The notes under the pieces are model-generated. The model ran no database searches. It was not told where the DNA came from and was given only the letters and a program-made list of their open reading frames with translations. The translations under genes were made by a program, and so were the position numbers. This document shows, in pieces, positions 1 through 6,821 of a stretch of 7,383 bases of DNA (the stretch's first letter is position 1; each line of letters begins with the position of its first letter). Source of the DNA: an uncultured Flavobacterium sp. (GTDB lineage: Bacteria > Bacteroidota > Bacteroidia > Flavobacteriales > Flavobacteriaceae); NCBI GenBank assembly GCA_946886675.1, contig CAMPIZ010000074.1, forward strand, positions 1 through 7,383. The letters are read 5' to 3'.

Positions 1-1
1 A

Positions 2-1564
2 TTTAGCTATATTTACAGCCCTTGTTTCACGGATTACAGTAATTTTTACCTGCCCCGGATAAGTCATCTCTGTTTGTATCTTATGCGATATCTCAAACGA
101 CAGGTTAGCTGCCATTTCATCGCTTACTTTTTCACTTTCAACAATTACACGTAGTTCTCTACCTGCCTGGATTGCATAAGCGCTCTTAACACCTCCAAAA
201 CCATAAGCAATATCCTCAAGGTCCTTAAGACGCTGGATGTAAGAATCAAGAACCTGTCTTCTTGCTCCAGGTCTTGCGCCAGATATAGCATCACATACCT
301 GTACAATAGGTGATAGTAATGACTTCATTTCGATTTCATCATGGTGGGCACCAATAGCGTTGCATACTTCTTCTTTCTCACCATATTTTTCTGCCCACTG
401 CATACCAAGTAATGCGTGCGGAAGATCACTTTCAGTGTCAGGAACCTTACCTATATCGTGTAATAGACCTGCTCTTTTTGCAAGTTTAACGTTAAGGCCA
501 AGTTCTGCAGCCATAAGCCCGCAAAGTTTTGCTACTTCACGTGAGTGCTGTAAAAGATTTTGCCCATAAGAAGAACGGTATTTCATCCTTCCCACAATCT
601 TTATAAGTTCAGGGTGCAGCCCATGTATGCCAAGGTCTATCACAGTACGTTTACCTACTTCAATAATCTCGTCTTCTATCTGTTTCGCAGTTTTGCCCAC
701 TACTTCTTCAATACGGGCAGGGTGTATCCTTCCGTCGGTTACCAGTTTGTGTAGTGCAAGGCGCGCTACTTCTCTTCTTACCGGGTCAAAGCATGAAAGT
801 ATAATGGCTTCAGGGGTATCATCAACAATAATTTCTACTCCTGTTGCAGCTTCAAGGGCACGGATGTTTCTACCTTCACGGCCAATGATCCTACCTTTAA
901 CATCATCGGATTCGATGTTGAATACGGAAACACAGTTTTCAACAGCTTCCTCAGTACCTACACGCTGTATGGTATTGATGATGATTTTTTTAGCTTCCTG
1001 CTGTGCTGTAAGTTTAGCTTCTTCAATTGTCTCCTGTATATGAGACATGGCTGTGGTTTTAGCTTCTGCTTTAAGGCTTTCTACAAGCTGGTTTTTAGCT
1101 TCTTCTGCCGAAAGGCCTGATATAACTTCCAGCTGTTCTACCTGGCTTTTATGCAGCCTGTCTATTTCCTGCTGCTTTTTATCTAAAAACTCAATACGGT
1201 TATTGTAATCGCTGATTTTAGATTCAACTTCATCATTAAGCTTTTTCGTTTTAGCCAGCTCATTAGATATTTGCGATTCTTTGTCGCGGGTTCTTTTTTC
1301 CGCTTCGGCAATCTTCTTGTCCTTACCAAGTATTACCTGCTCATGTTCTGCCTTCAGTTCAAGGAACTTTTCCTTTGCCTGTAGTAATTTATCTTTTTTT
1401 ATGGCTTCGGCCTCGGTTTTAGCATCCTTTAATATTGATGCGGCTTCTTTCTTAGCATTTTTTATCAGGTTGGATACATTTTTCTTTTCCAGAAATTTTG
1501 CGATCCCGAACCCGACAGCGATTCCCACGATGCTGCCAATAATTATTAGTACTGTAGAGTCCAT
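2..1564 (-). CDS. rny: Ribonuclease Y (membrane-anchored endoribonuclease), complete except for the stop codon
   Basis: RNase Y is a membrane-tethered endoribonuclease that starts decay of many mRNAs. The 521 readable codons match the usual length of about 520. Translation from ATG at 1564 gives an N-terminal membrane helix (about residues 4-20, [18 protein letters not shown]), then a long charged coiled coil rich in K, E and A to about residue 195. A KH RNA-binding domain follows, with [10 protein letters not shown] at 224-233 (GxxG at 228-231). The HD phosphohydrolase domain has H340 (QHSREVA), the H369-D370 pair (LLHDIGKV) and HHDE at 407-410, so all expected metal-site residues are present. 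The C-terminus reads [12 protein letters not shown], a normal RNase Y end, and base 1 is the first base of what should be the stop codon. The start is preceded by an A-rich stretch (ACATTAAAACAAACT) typical of flavobacterial starts. It lies downstream of zapA and the 6S-like RNA. I see no clear promoter of its own, so read-through past the RNA is possible. Confidence 0.97.
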   Translation of the reverse strand, partial: MDSTVLIIIGSIVGIAVGFGIAKFLEKKNVSNLIKNAKKEAASILKDAKTEAEAIKKDKLLQAKEKFLELKAEHEQVILGKDKKIAEAEKRTRDKESQISNELAKTKKLNDEVESKISDYNNRIEFLDKKQQEIDRLHKSQVEQLEVISGLSAEEAKNQLVESLKAEAKTTAMSHIQETIEEAKLTAQQEAKKIIINTIQRVGTEEAVENCVSVFNIESDDVKGRIIGREGRNIRALEAATGVEIIVDDTPEAIILSCFDPVRREVARLALHKLVTDGRIHPARIEEVVGKTAKQIEDEIIEVGKRTVIDLGIHGLHPELIKIVGRMKYRSSYGQNLLQHSREVAKLCGLMAAELGLNVKLAKRAGLLHDIGKVPDTESDLPHALLGMQWAEKYGEKEEVCNAIGAHHDEIEMKSLLSPIVQVCDAISGARPGARRQVLDSYIQRLKDLEDIAYGFGGVKSAYAIQAGRELRVIVESEKVSDEMAANLSFEISHKIQTEMTYPGQVKITVIRETRAVNIAK

Positions 1565-1572
1565 AGTTTGTT

Positions 1573-1707
1573 TTAATGTGTATGATATATATAAAAAAAG
1601 CCTACATCAGGATGATTGTATAAACTCGTAAAGACAAGTTTTGGGCTAACCCGCTGTTCAAGGATCTGCTCAAAGGCAGCTTGCTTTAGTAGCGATGATT
1701 CACCCAT
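1573..1707 (-). other. 44-codon ORF inside the 6S-like RNA; coding status doubtful
   Basis: An ATG at 1707 opens a 44-codon frame with product MGESSLLKQAAFEQILEQRV... ending FFYIYHTH, and a TAA stop at 1573-1575, 8 bp before the rny start. The ATG has an A-rich leader (ACAAATTAAA), which is how real flavobacterial starts often look. The first half would form an amphipathic helix. However, the frame covers most of the structured RNA (its 3' closing arm and U-tract) and matches no family I know. It is recorded so it can be tested; I think the RNA explains the locus better than a protein does. Confidence 0.2.
1593..1610 (-). terminator. 3' end of the 6S-like RNA: closing-stem arm plus U7 tract
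   Basis: The 3' arm of the closing stem (1610-1600) is followed directly by seven T residues on the minus strand (1599-1593), as in an intrinsic terminator. The partner arm is about 130 nt upstream. The only local alternative hairpin is weak (ATCA pairing with TGAT around a 3-nt loop, near 1616-1606). Termination may therefore need the whole RNA to fold, and leaky termination would let transcripts enter rny. Confidence 0.55.
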
Positions 1708-1753
1708 TTTAATTTGTTAGTGTTGAGTTTATCAAATATGTACTAATGTAGGC
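1593..1753 (-). ncRNA. ssrS: 6S-like RNA (flavobacterial 6S class), about 160 nt
   Basis: 6S RNA mimics an open promoter and sequesters housekeeping RNA polymerase. On the minus strand the element opens with GCCTACATTAG (1753-1743) and closes with CTGATGTAGGC (1610-1600). These pair over 11 bp with one G-U wobble. A second perfect 8-bp helix pairs ATAAACTC (1732-1725) with GAGTTTAT (1627-1620). Inside are a possible 5-bp CTAAC/GTTAG helix (1720-1716 with 1650-1646), a large A-rich open region and an apical GCTG/CAGC hairpin (1680-1677 with 1656-1653). One long rod with a central bubble is the 6S architecture. Placement after zapA supports it, since zapA and ssrS are also neighbours in gammaproteobacteria, and a flavobacterial 6S motif has been described by comparative genomics (from memory). 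Seven U residues (1599-1593) follow the closing stem. I found no consensus promoter directly upstream, so the RNA may be cut from a zapA transcript or use a divergent promoter. Exact ends are inferred. Confidence 0.8.
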
Positions 1754-1786
1754 AGTATTTTTGACGTATTTTAAAGAACGTATTTT

Positions 1787-2083
1787 CTATTTATCTGTGA
1801 GAATCTTACCCAAATTTTCATCCATTTGCTGCAGCCTTTTAAAAGCTTCATCAAAATCTGCAGACTTGTCGATCTGCTTTTGTTCAACCTGTGCTGCAAA
1901 CTGCAGGGCACACATTGCCAGTACATCCTGCTTATCTCTTACCGCATAATTTTCTTCAAACTGTTTGATCATTATATCAATTTTTTTTGAAGCGCTTCTA
2001 AGCCCTTCTTCCTGTGCAGGCGTTACAGTTAGGGGATAAACCCTGTCTGCAATTGATATTTTTATCTTAAGTTTTTCATCCAT
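1787..2083 (-). CDS. zapA: Cell division protein ZapA
   Basis: ZapA binds FtsZ in the cytoplasm and bundles protofilaments to stabilise the Z-ring. The 98-residue product has the usual length and layout. A small N-terminal globular part carries KIKISIADRVYPLTVTPAQEE, with the ZapA pattern of a short beta strand, an R-x-Y/F turn and a second strand, followed by a helix LRSASKKIDIMIKQFEE. A long C-terminal helix contains DVLAMCALQFAAQVEQ, the alanine- and glutamine-rich stretch typical of the dimer and tetramer coiled coil, and ends in KRLQQMDENLGKIL. The ATG at 2083 lies 7 bp after the stop of the coiled-coil gene upstream, so the two are surely cotranscribed. The 6S-like RNA begins about 33 bp beyond its stop. 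All features fit the family, and I see nothing unusual in it. Confidence 0.93.
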   Translation of the reverse strand: MDEKLKIKISIADRVYPLTVTPAQEEGLRSASKKIDIMIKQFEENYAVRDKQDVLAMCALQFAAQVEQKQIDKSADFDEAFKRLQQMDENLGKILTDK

Positions 2084-2090
2084 TTTCTGC

Positions 2091-2381
2091 TCAGTCAGAA
2101 AGTTGTGCTATGCAATAATCAATTTCGCGGATCAATGAATTTATTTTGAGTTTCGTTTCTCGTTTATTGTCGTCACTGCCCAGTAATGAATTGGCTGTCT
2201 TTAAGGTGTCTAACTGCTTTTGCAGCGCAGTTATTTCCTGAGACTGCCTGTTTATAACTGTAGCCGAACGGGAAATTTCATCCTTAAGCTCCTGATTTCG
2301 CTTTTCCATCTGCCGGGTTTTTTCCACCAGCTTTGCAAGCTTATTTTCAAGAGAATCAACTATTTCGGATAGTCCGTTCAT
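2091..2381 (-). CDS. Small coiled-coil protein, ZapB-like partner encoded before zapA
   Basis: This 96-residue, highly charged protein is almost entirely predicted coiled coil. Heptad-like spacing of L, I and V runs from LSEIVDSLENKLAKLVEKT through ITALQKQLDTLKTANSLL, and it ends with a separate helix, INSLIREIDYCIAQLSD. It has no membrane segment or signal peptide, so it should be cytoplasmic. Size, heptads and position directly before zapA resemble the short ZapB-like proteins that precede zapA in other phyla, which link ZapA to the division machinery. The C-terminal tail may contact ZapA or FtsZ, but that is inference. I chose the ATG at 2381 over an in-frame TTG at 2390 because the ATG lies about 20 nt after the predicted transcription start. 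The homology call rests on shape and context, since coiled coils carry little sequence signal, so no gene symbol is given. Confidence 0.82.
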   Translation of the reverse strand: MNGLSEIVDSLENKLAKLVEKTRQMEKRNQELKDEISRSATVINRQSQEITALQKQLDTLKTANSLLGSDDNKRETKLKINSLIREIDYCIAQLSD

Positions 2382-2409
2382 TACAGTCAATTTTCATTAC
2401 ATGATGTTA

Positions 2410-2439
2410 CAAAGTTAACATTACTTTAATTACATACAA
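2410..2439 (-). promoter_or_regulatory. Bacteroidetes-type promoter for the coiled-coil gene-zapA transcript
   Basis: On the minus strand, TTG (2439-2437) is followed by exactly 19 bp and then TAACTTTG (2417-2410). This is a full match to the Bacteroidetes housekeeping-sigma consensus TTG-N19-TAnnTTTG. The predicted transcription start near 2402-2405 gives a leader of about 20 nt before the ATG at 2381. The transcript should continue into zapA and could supply the 6S-like RNA as well. Confidence 0.8.
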
Positions 2440-2464
2440 TAGAATGACTAAAAAAATATTGTAA

Positions 2465-2472
2465 TATCTTTA
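2465..2472 (+). promoter_or_regulatory. Possible -7 box for the peptidase operon
   Basis: TATCTTTA differs from the Bacteroidetes -7 consensus TAnnTTTG only at the last base. It has no TTG at the expected distance upstream, so it is weak. If used, transcription would start near 2478 and give a leader of about 85 nt that contains the hairpin at 2519-2548. It was the best plus-strand match I found between 2382 and 2561. Confidence 0.28.
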
Positions 2473-2518
2473 TGGATACTGTAATAAATTGCTATGTAAA
2501 CAGTTATAACAAACAAGG

Positions 2519-2548
2519 CTGCCTTACTGTTTTTATAGGCAGTTTTTT
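2519..2548 (+). terminator. Terminator-like hairpin in the leader of the M23 peptidase gene
   Basis: CTGCCT (2519-2524) and AGGCAG (2537-2542) form a perfect 6-bp stem around a 12-nt loop, followed directly by six T residues (2543-2548). This has the form of an intrinsic terminator on the plus strand, but it lies only 14 bp before the peptidase ATG and there is no plus-strand gene upstream for it to end. It could attenuate the leader, end a short RNA, or block stray transcription into the operon. The stem is short, so strength is uncertain. Confidence 0.45.
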
Positions 2549-2561
2549 ATATTTTAGCCTT

Positions 2562-4280
2562 ATGAGATTTTTAAGTTTTCTTCTTTTATATACATCTGTA
2601 TTATTTGCCCAAAACCCTTATCCGGAAAACTATTTCCAGTCGCCAATGGACCTGCCGGTACATCCGTCCGGTACTTTTGGTGAATTAAGGAGCAACCATT
2701 TTCATGCTGGTTTGGACTACCGCACAGAGCAAAGAACAGGTTTTCCTGTTTATGCCGCTGCAGAAGGTTATGTATCACGCATACGCGTTTCAAGCTATGG
2801 ATACGGAACCGCTATATATATAGACCACCCTAATGGCTATACTACGCTATACGGACATCTTAGTGAGTATGCACCAAAGATAGAAGCTTATGTAAGGGCG
2901 AAGCAATATGAAAAGCAGGTTTTTGATATTGAGCTGTTTCCTAAGCCGGGAGAGATACCTGTAGAGAAAGGCGAAAAAATAGCGCTTTCCGGAAACTCAG
3001 GAAGTTCCGGCGGGCCGCACCTTCATTTTGAATATCGTGATACAAAAACTGAGGAAATTATAAATCCGCTCTTTTTTGGACTTAATAAACTTATGAAGGA
3101 CAATATGCTTCCCACTGTTTATGGTGTAATGGCATATCCTATAGGAGATAATTCTGTAGCAGACGAATCGGAAAAGCCTGTAATGCTGCATTTAAAGCAC
3201 CTGAAAGATGGCACTTACCTCGCAGATAAAATATATGCCAGGGGTAAAATAGGCTTTTCTATATATGCTACCGATAAATGTACTGGAAGCACCGGAAACA
3301 ACGGAGTGTTTAAGGTGGCAACTTTTGTAAACGGTACACCGGGCTTTAGCTGTACTTTTGACAGTTTTGCTTTTGATGAATCCCGTTATATAAATAACTA
3401 TATAGATTATGCAAAGTATAAAAGCAACGGGCAGCGATATCAAAAACTATTTGTAACAACACCATACCCACTTTCGCTAATAAAAGAAAATGCAACCAAC
3501 GGGCAGATAGAGGTAAAACCCGGTGAGGTTATTAATTACAGGATTGAAGTATCTGATTTTCATGGTAACAAGAGAGTGGTAAACGGTAGTATAGAATATT
3601 CTGATAAGCCGGCTTCAGTAACAAGTCCAAAAAAAGTGACGCCTTATTTTGTTGAGATTGGTAAAGACCATAATTATACTAAGGATGGTGTATCGGTATT
3701 TGTTCCTGCACATGCTTTTTATGAAGACTTCTATATGGATTTTGATGTAAAGGATTCTATTTTATACCTGCATGATGATTCTGTTCCTGTACATAACAAT
3801 ATAACAGTTTCTTTTGATGTTAGCCATCTTTCGCCGGAAGTGCTTCAAAAAACTTTTATAGCAGGTATAGATGGCAGGCGTATAAAGTATAATAACAGCT
3901 ATATGGAAAACGGGCTGCTTACTACAAAAGTGCGTTATCTGGGTGAATTCAGGCTGGATCAGGACACCACTGCGCCAAAAATATACAGCCTAAGCTTTAG
4001 CGAAGGCAAATGGCTGAGCAAAAATGATACATTCAGCCTAAAAATAAGTGATGATCTTTCCGGGATTGCAACTTTTGATGCATGGCTTAACGGTAAGTGG
4101 ATATTAATGCACTATGACTATAAAACAAGAATAATATTTCATAATTTTAGCGACGGTATTGTAGATGAGGGGCGTAATGATTTAAAAGTAACCGTAACGG
4201 ATAATGTAGGTAATTCTACTACCTTTGAAGCGCATTTTTTCAGAACTCAAAACACAACAGCTGTTGAAAAAGATAAATAA
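2562..4280 (+). CDS. Exported M23-family zinc metallopeptidase (LytM-like peptidoglycan hydrolase) with C-terminal beta domains
   Basis: The 572-residue product begins with a signal peptide (MRFLSFLLLYTSVLFAQ, probable cut near A16-Q17), so it acts in the periplasm or outside. M23 enzymes cut peptide cross-links in peptidoglycan. The catalytic domain covers about residues 35-175. H48 and D52 (HAGLD) and H155 of HLHFE are the zinc ligands, and H99 (YGHL) and H153 are the catalytic histidines, so the enzyme should be active. An insert of about 30 residues (102-133) sits between YGHL and the GEKIALSGNSG loop. Residues from about 180 on are beta-rich. An Ig-like domain near the end starts at DTTAPKIYSLSF and includes VTVTDNVGNSTT; such domains usually bind or position the enzyme. 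The frame stays open upstream to an ATG at 2472, but that adds 30 residues ahead of an ideal signal peptide and crosses the leader hairpin, so I chose 2562. Its 3' end overlaps the receptor gene. Confidence 0.93.
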   Translation: MRFLSFLLLYTSVLFAQNPYPENYFQSPMDLPVHPSGTFGELRSNHFHAGLDYRTEQRTGFPVYAAAEGYVSRIRVSSYGYGTAIYIDHPNGYTTLYGHLSEYAPKIEAYVRAKQYEKQVFDIELFPKPGEIPVEKGEKIALSGNSGSSGGPHLHFEYRDTKTEEIINPLFFGLNKLMKDNMLPTVYGVMAYPIGDNSVADESEKPVMLHLKHLKDGTYLADKIYARGKIGFSIYATDKCTGSTGNNGVFKVATFVNGTPGFSCTFDSFAFDESRYINNYIDYAKYKSNGQRYQKLFVTTPYPLSLIKENATNGQIEVKPGEVINYRIEVSDFHGNKRVVNGSIEYSDKPASVTSPKKVTPYFVEIGKDHNYTKDGVSVFVPAHAFYEDFYMDFDVKDSILYLHDDSVPVHNNITVSFDVSHLSPEVLQKTFIAGIDGRRIKYNNSYMENGLLTTKVRYLGEFRLDQDTTAPKIYSLSFSEGKWLSKNDTFSLKISDDLSGIATFDAWLNGKWILMHYDYKTRIIFHNFSDGIVDEGRNDLKVTVTDNVGNSTTFEAHFFRTQNTTAVEKDK

Positions 4281-6762
4281 GTTACTTACACTGGCTTTCT
4301 TATTGCTAAGCGTAGTGGTTTTTGCACAAAATAAACCCAGGATTTACGGTATCCTTCTTGACGAGCACAGGCAGCCTATAGAAGGTGTTAATGTATATTA
4401 TGCGGATATAGAGGGGACAGTAAGGACAGTTTCTGAAAAGTCGGGATTTTATAATATACAATTGCCTATAGACAGGGAGGTAGTATTATGGTATGAGCAC
4501 CCCAGCTTTAAGCTTTCGTCTATAGATGTTACTATGACCGAAAATGAAACAGCCGAACTTAACTTTATACTGCTTACCGGTGTTGAAGGTTTTAATAACG
4601 AACTTAAAGGTATTGTTATTAATGCTAAAGGAGGTAGAAAAAGGGTAGAGGGTATTACCACCATTTCTCCTGAAGTAATAAGAAACATTCCCGGCGCAAA
4701 TGCAGGTGTAGAGAATATTATAAAGCTTTTGGGAGGTAACTCTAATAACGAGCTGAGTACACAATATGCCGTTCGTGGCGGTAACTATGATGAAAACCTG
4801 GTTTATGTGGACGATGTGGAGATATACCGCCCTTTCCTTATAAGGAGCGGGCAGCAGGAAGGCTTAAGCTTTACTAATACTTCCATGGTAGAAAATGTTG
4901 ATTTTTCTGCCGGGGGGTTCCAGGCTAAATACGGAGACAAGCTTTCATCTGTTCTTGATATTACTTACAGGAGGCCTGTAGATTTTGGCGCTCAGCTTGA
5001 GGCAAGTTTTCTTGGGGGAAGCCTTACTTTGGAGGGGATATCAAAAGATAAAAGGTGGACCGCCATTGCAGGGGCACGTTACCGTGATAACAGCCTGTTT
5101 GTAAACAGTAGTGAAACGGAGACAAATTTTAAACCTACATTTGCCGATATACAAACCATGGTGAGCTTTACCCCTTCAAAAAAATGGGATATAAGCTTTT
5201 TAGGTAATATATCTCAAAATAAATACCATTACCAACCCTTATACAGACAAACCAATTTTGGTACAATAGATGAACCTATTGCATTACAGATTTTTTATGA
5301 CGGACAGGAGAAGGATGAATATGAAACCTATTTTGGGGCAATAAAGTCAATTTACAATGTTACTGAGAACTTTTCCCTGAAATTTATAGGATCTGTATAT
5401 CATACACAGGAACAGGAATTTTTTGATATTCTGGCGCAGTATGCACTGGGAGAAGTAGATACCAATATCGGATCGGATACTTTTGGAGATATACGCTTTG
5501 CAAGGGGTGTAGGCTCACAGCTTAACCATGCCCGCAATAACCTTGATGCACTTATTGTAAATACAGAAGTTAAAGGTTACCATGATATTAAAAGAAACCT
5601 TGTAGAATGGGGTATAAAGTATACCCGTGAAGATATACGTGACAGGGTTGTAGAATGGGAGGTTATAGATTCGGCAGGCTTTTCCATCAATCCTCCTGTA
5701 ATCGATATCCCTGTAAACGACCAGCCTTATAACCCTTATACCGGCCCTTTAGTACCTTACAGGAATGTAAGGGCTACTAATTTTACCGAAATAAACCGCC
5801 TTTCAGGTTATATACAATGGAGCAGGAGGGCAAAATGGGGTGAAAGCGATATTTTTATGAACGCAGGTGTAAGGGCGCACCAATGGCAGGTTACGGGAAA
5901 TAACATTGCAGATGGAGATAGCCAGCTTACTATAAGCCCAAGAGCTCAGTTTACCATTAAGCCCAAATGGCAAATGGATATGCTGTTTCGTCTTTCGGGA
6001 GGTTATTACCATCAGCCGCCTTTTTACCGTGAACTGAGAGCAGCAGACGGCAGTGTGAATCCCAACGTAAAAGCACAGCAATCAATCCACATAGTATTGG
6101 GTAACGATTATAGTTTCAGGATGAATGGCAGGCCGTTTAGGCTGGTCTCTGAAGCATATTATAAAATGCTTGATGATGTTAATGCTTATACACTTGAAAA
6201 TGTAAGAATTCGCTACAGGGCAGATAATGAAGCAGTAGCCTATGCTTATGGACTGGACTTAAGGATGAACGGGGAGTTTGTACCCGGAACAGAATCTTAT
6301 CTCACTTTTGGCTACATGAAAACTGAAGAAAACATTAATAACAGAGGTTATATAGCCCGCCCAACTGACCAAAGACTTAAGTTTGGTATACTTTTTCAGG
6401 ATTATGTGCCTAATATACCAAGCCTTAAAGTGTATCTTAATCTGGTTTATAATACAGGGCTGCCGGGAGGTTCTCCTTCTTATGCCGACCCTTATATTTA
6501 TCAAACTAGGCTTAACGATTACCGCCGGGCCGATGTTGGCTTTGCTTATGTATTTACAGATGCTGCCAAACAGCACCCACAAGGGCATTGGCTGGATGCT
6601 TTTAGGGAACTGGCTGTAGGCCTGGAGATATTTAATCTGTTTAATAATCAAAATGCCATAACCAATACGTGGGTACGGGATGTTTATACCAAAAGCCAGT
6701 ATGGTATACCTAACTATTTAACATCTCGGGTTTTCAGCCTAAAGCTTTCTGCAAGGATTTAA
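4264..6762 (+). CDS. TonB-dependent outer-membrane receptor with N-terminal carboxypeptidase-regulatory-like domain
   Basis: This is a 22-stranded-barrel type receptor that imports a ligand across the outer membrane using TonB energy; the ligand cannot be told from sequence. From the chosen TTG the product has 832 residues: signal peptide 1-22 (MKKINKLLTLAFLLLSVVVFAQ trimmed at FAQ), a beta-sandwich domain at about 26-105 (GILLDEHRQPIEGVNVYY, then EKSGFYNIQLP), a possible TonB box at 113-122 (ELKGIVINAK), a plug at about 125-240 (VRGGNYDENLVYVDDVEI, then GGFQAKYGDKLSSVLDI), and a barrel to the end. EIFNLFNNQN (788-797) is the usual near-terminal motif. No ATG lies near the 5' end. In-frame TTG codons occur at 4225 and 4264; 4264 gives a clean signal peptide and overlaps the peptidase gene by 17 bp. 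It lacks a SusD-like neighbour, so it is probably not a SusC-type glycan importer. It shares an operon with the M23 peptidase. Confidence 0.93.
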   Translation: MKKINKLLTLAFLLLSVVVFAQNKPRIYGILLDEHRQPIEGVNVYYADIEGTVRTVSEKSGFYNIQLPIDREVVLWYEHPSFKLSSIDVTMTENETAELNFILLTGVEGFNNELKGIVINAKGGRKRVEGITTISPEVIRNIPGANAGVENIIKLLGGNSNNELSTQYAVRGGNYDENLVYVDDVEIYRPFLIRSGQQEGLSFTNTSMVENVDFSAGGFQAKYGDKLSSVLDITYRRPVDFGAQLEASFLGGSLTLEGISKDKRWTAIAGARYRDNSLFVNSSETETNFKPTFADIQTMVSFTPSKKWDISFLGNISQNKYHYQPLYRQTNFGTIDEPIALQIFYDGQEKDEYETYFGAIKSIYNVTENFSLKFIGSVYHTQEQEFFDILAQYALGEVDTNIGSDTFGDIRFARGVGSQLNHARNNLDALIVNTEVKGYHDIKRNLVEWGIKYTREDIRDRVVEWEVIDSAGFSINPPVIDIPVNDQPYNPYTGPLVPYRNVRATNFTEINRLSGYIQWSRRAKWGESDIFMNAGVRAHQWQVTGNNIADGDSQLTISPRAQFTIKPKWQMDMLFRLSGGYYHQPPFYRELRAADGSVNPNVKAQQSIHIVLGNDYSFRMNGRPFRLVSEAYYKMLDDVNAYTLENVRIRYRADNEAVAYAYGLDLRMNGEFVPGTESYLTFGYMKTEENINNRGYIARPTDQRLKFGILFQDYVPNIPSLKVYLNLVYNTGLPGGSPSYADPYIYQTRLNDYRRADVGFAYVFTDAAKQHPQGHWLDAFRELAVGLEIFNLFNNQNAITNTWVRDVYTKSQYGIPNYLTSRVFSLKLSARI

Positions 6763-6781
6763 ATTATTAAAACATTTTGCT

Positions 6782-6789
6782 TATTTTTG
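6782..6789 (+). promoter_or_regulatory. Possible -7 box for the lipoprotein gene
   Basis: TATTTTTG fits the Bacteroidetes -7 consensus TAnnTTTG, with a predicted start near 6795 and a leader of about 27 nt. The -33 element is poor: TTT at 6758-6760 lies 21 bp upstream and overlaps the receptor stop codon. The 59-bp gap shows no terminator hairpin, so the lipoprotein gene may also receive read-through from the receptor gene. Confidence 0.42.
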
Positions 6790-6821
6790 ATTAGCGATAA
6801 TGTTGAACCCATCTCCTGAAA

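Noticed and set aside
360..1043. Plus-strand open frames opposite rny (360-569, 560-754, 627-1043)
   Set aside because: They lie antisense to strongly conserved RNase Y coding sequence, overlap one another, and their products show no domain.
1754..1786. Promoter directly before the 6S-like RNA
   Set aside because: The best candidate (TACGTCAA at the right distance) lacks TTTG and has no TTG about 19 bp upstream, so it is not supported.
1281..1949. Plus-strand open frames opposite the rny 5' end and zapA (1281-1631, 1761-1949)
   Set aside because: They are antisense shadows; the serine- and phenylalanine-rich first product is what the reverse of a lysine- and glutamate-rich coiled coil gives.
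2560..3443. Minus-strand open frames within the peptidase gene (2560-2793, 2997-3191, 3192-3443)
   Set aside because: They are antisense to a gene with clear catalytic motifs, have no start context or domain, and are not linked to the minus-strand promoter.
4449..6651. Minus-strand open frames and the plus-strand frame 6383-6619 within the receptor gene
   Set aside because: All overlap conserved plug or barrel sequence in another frame and show no recognisable family.
4225..6762. Receptor as a SusC member of a polysaccharide-utilisation locus
   Set aside because: No SusD-like gene or glycan-active enzyme is visible next to it, and its plug does not carry the SusC signature I would expect.
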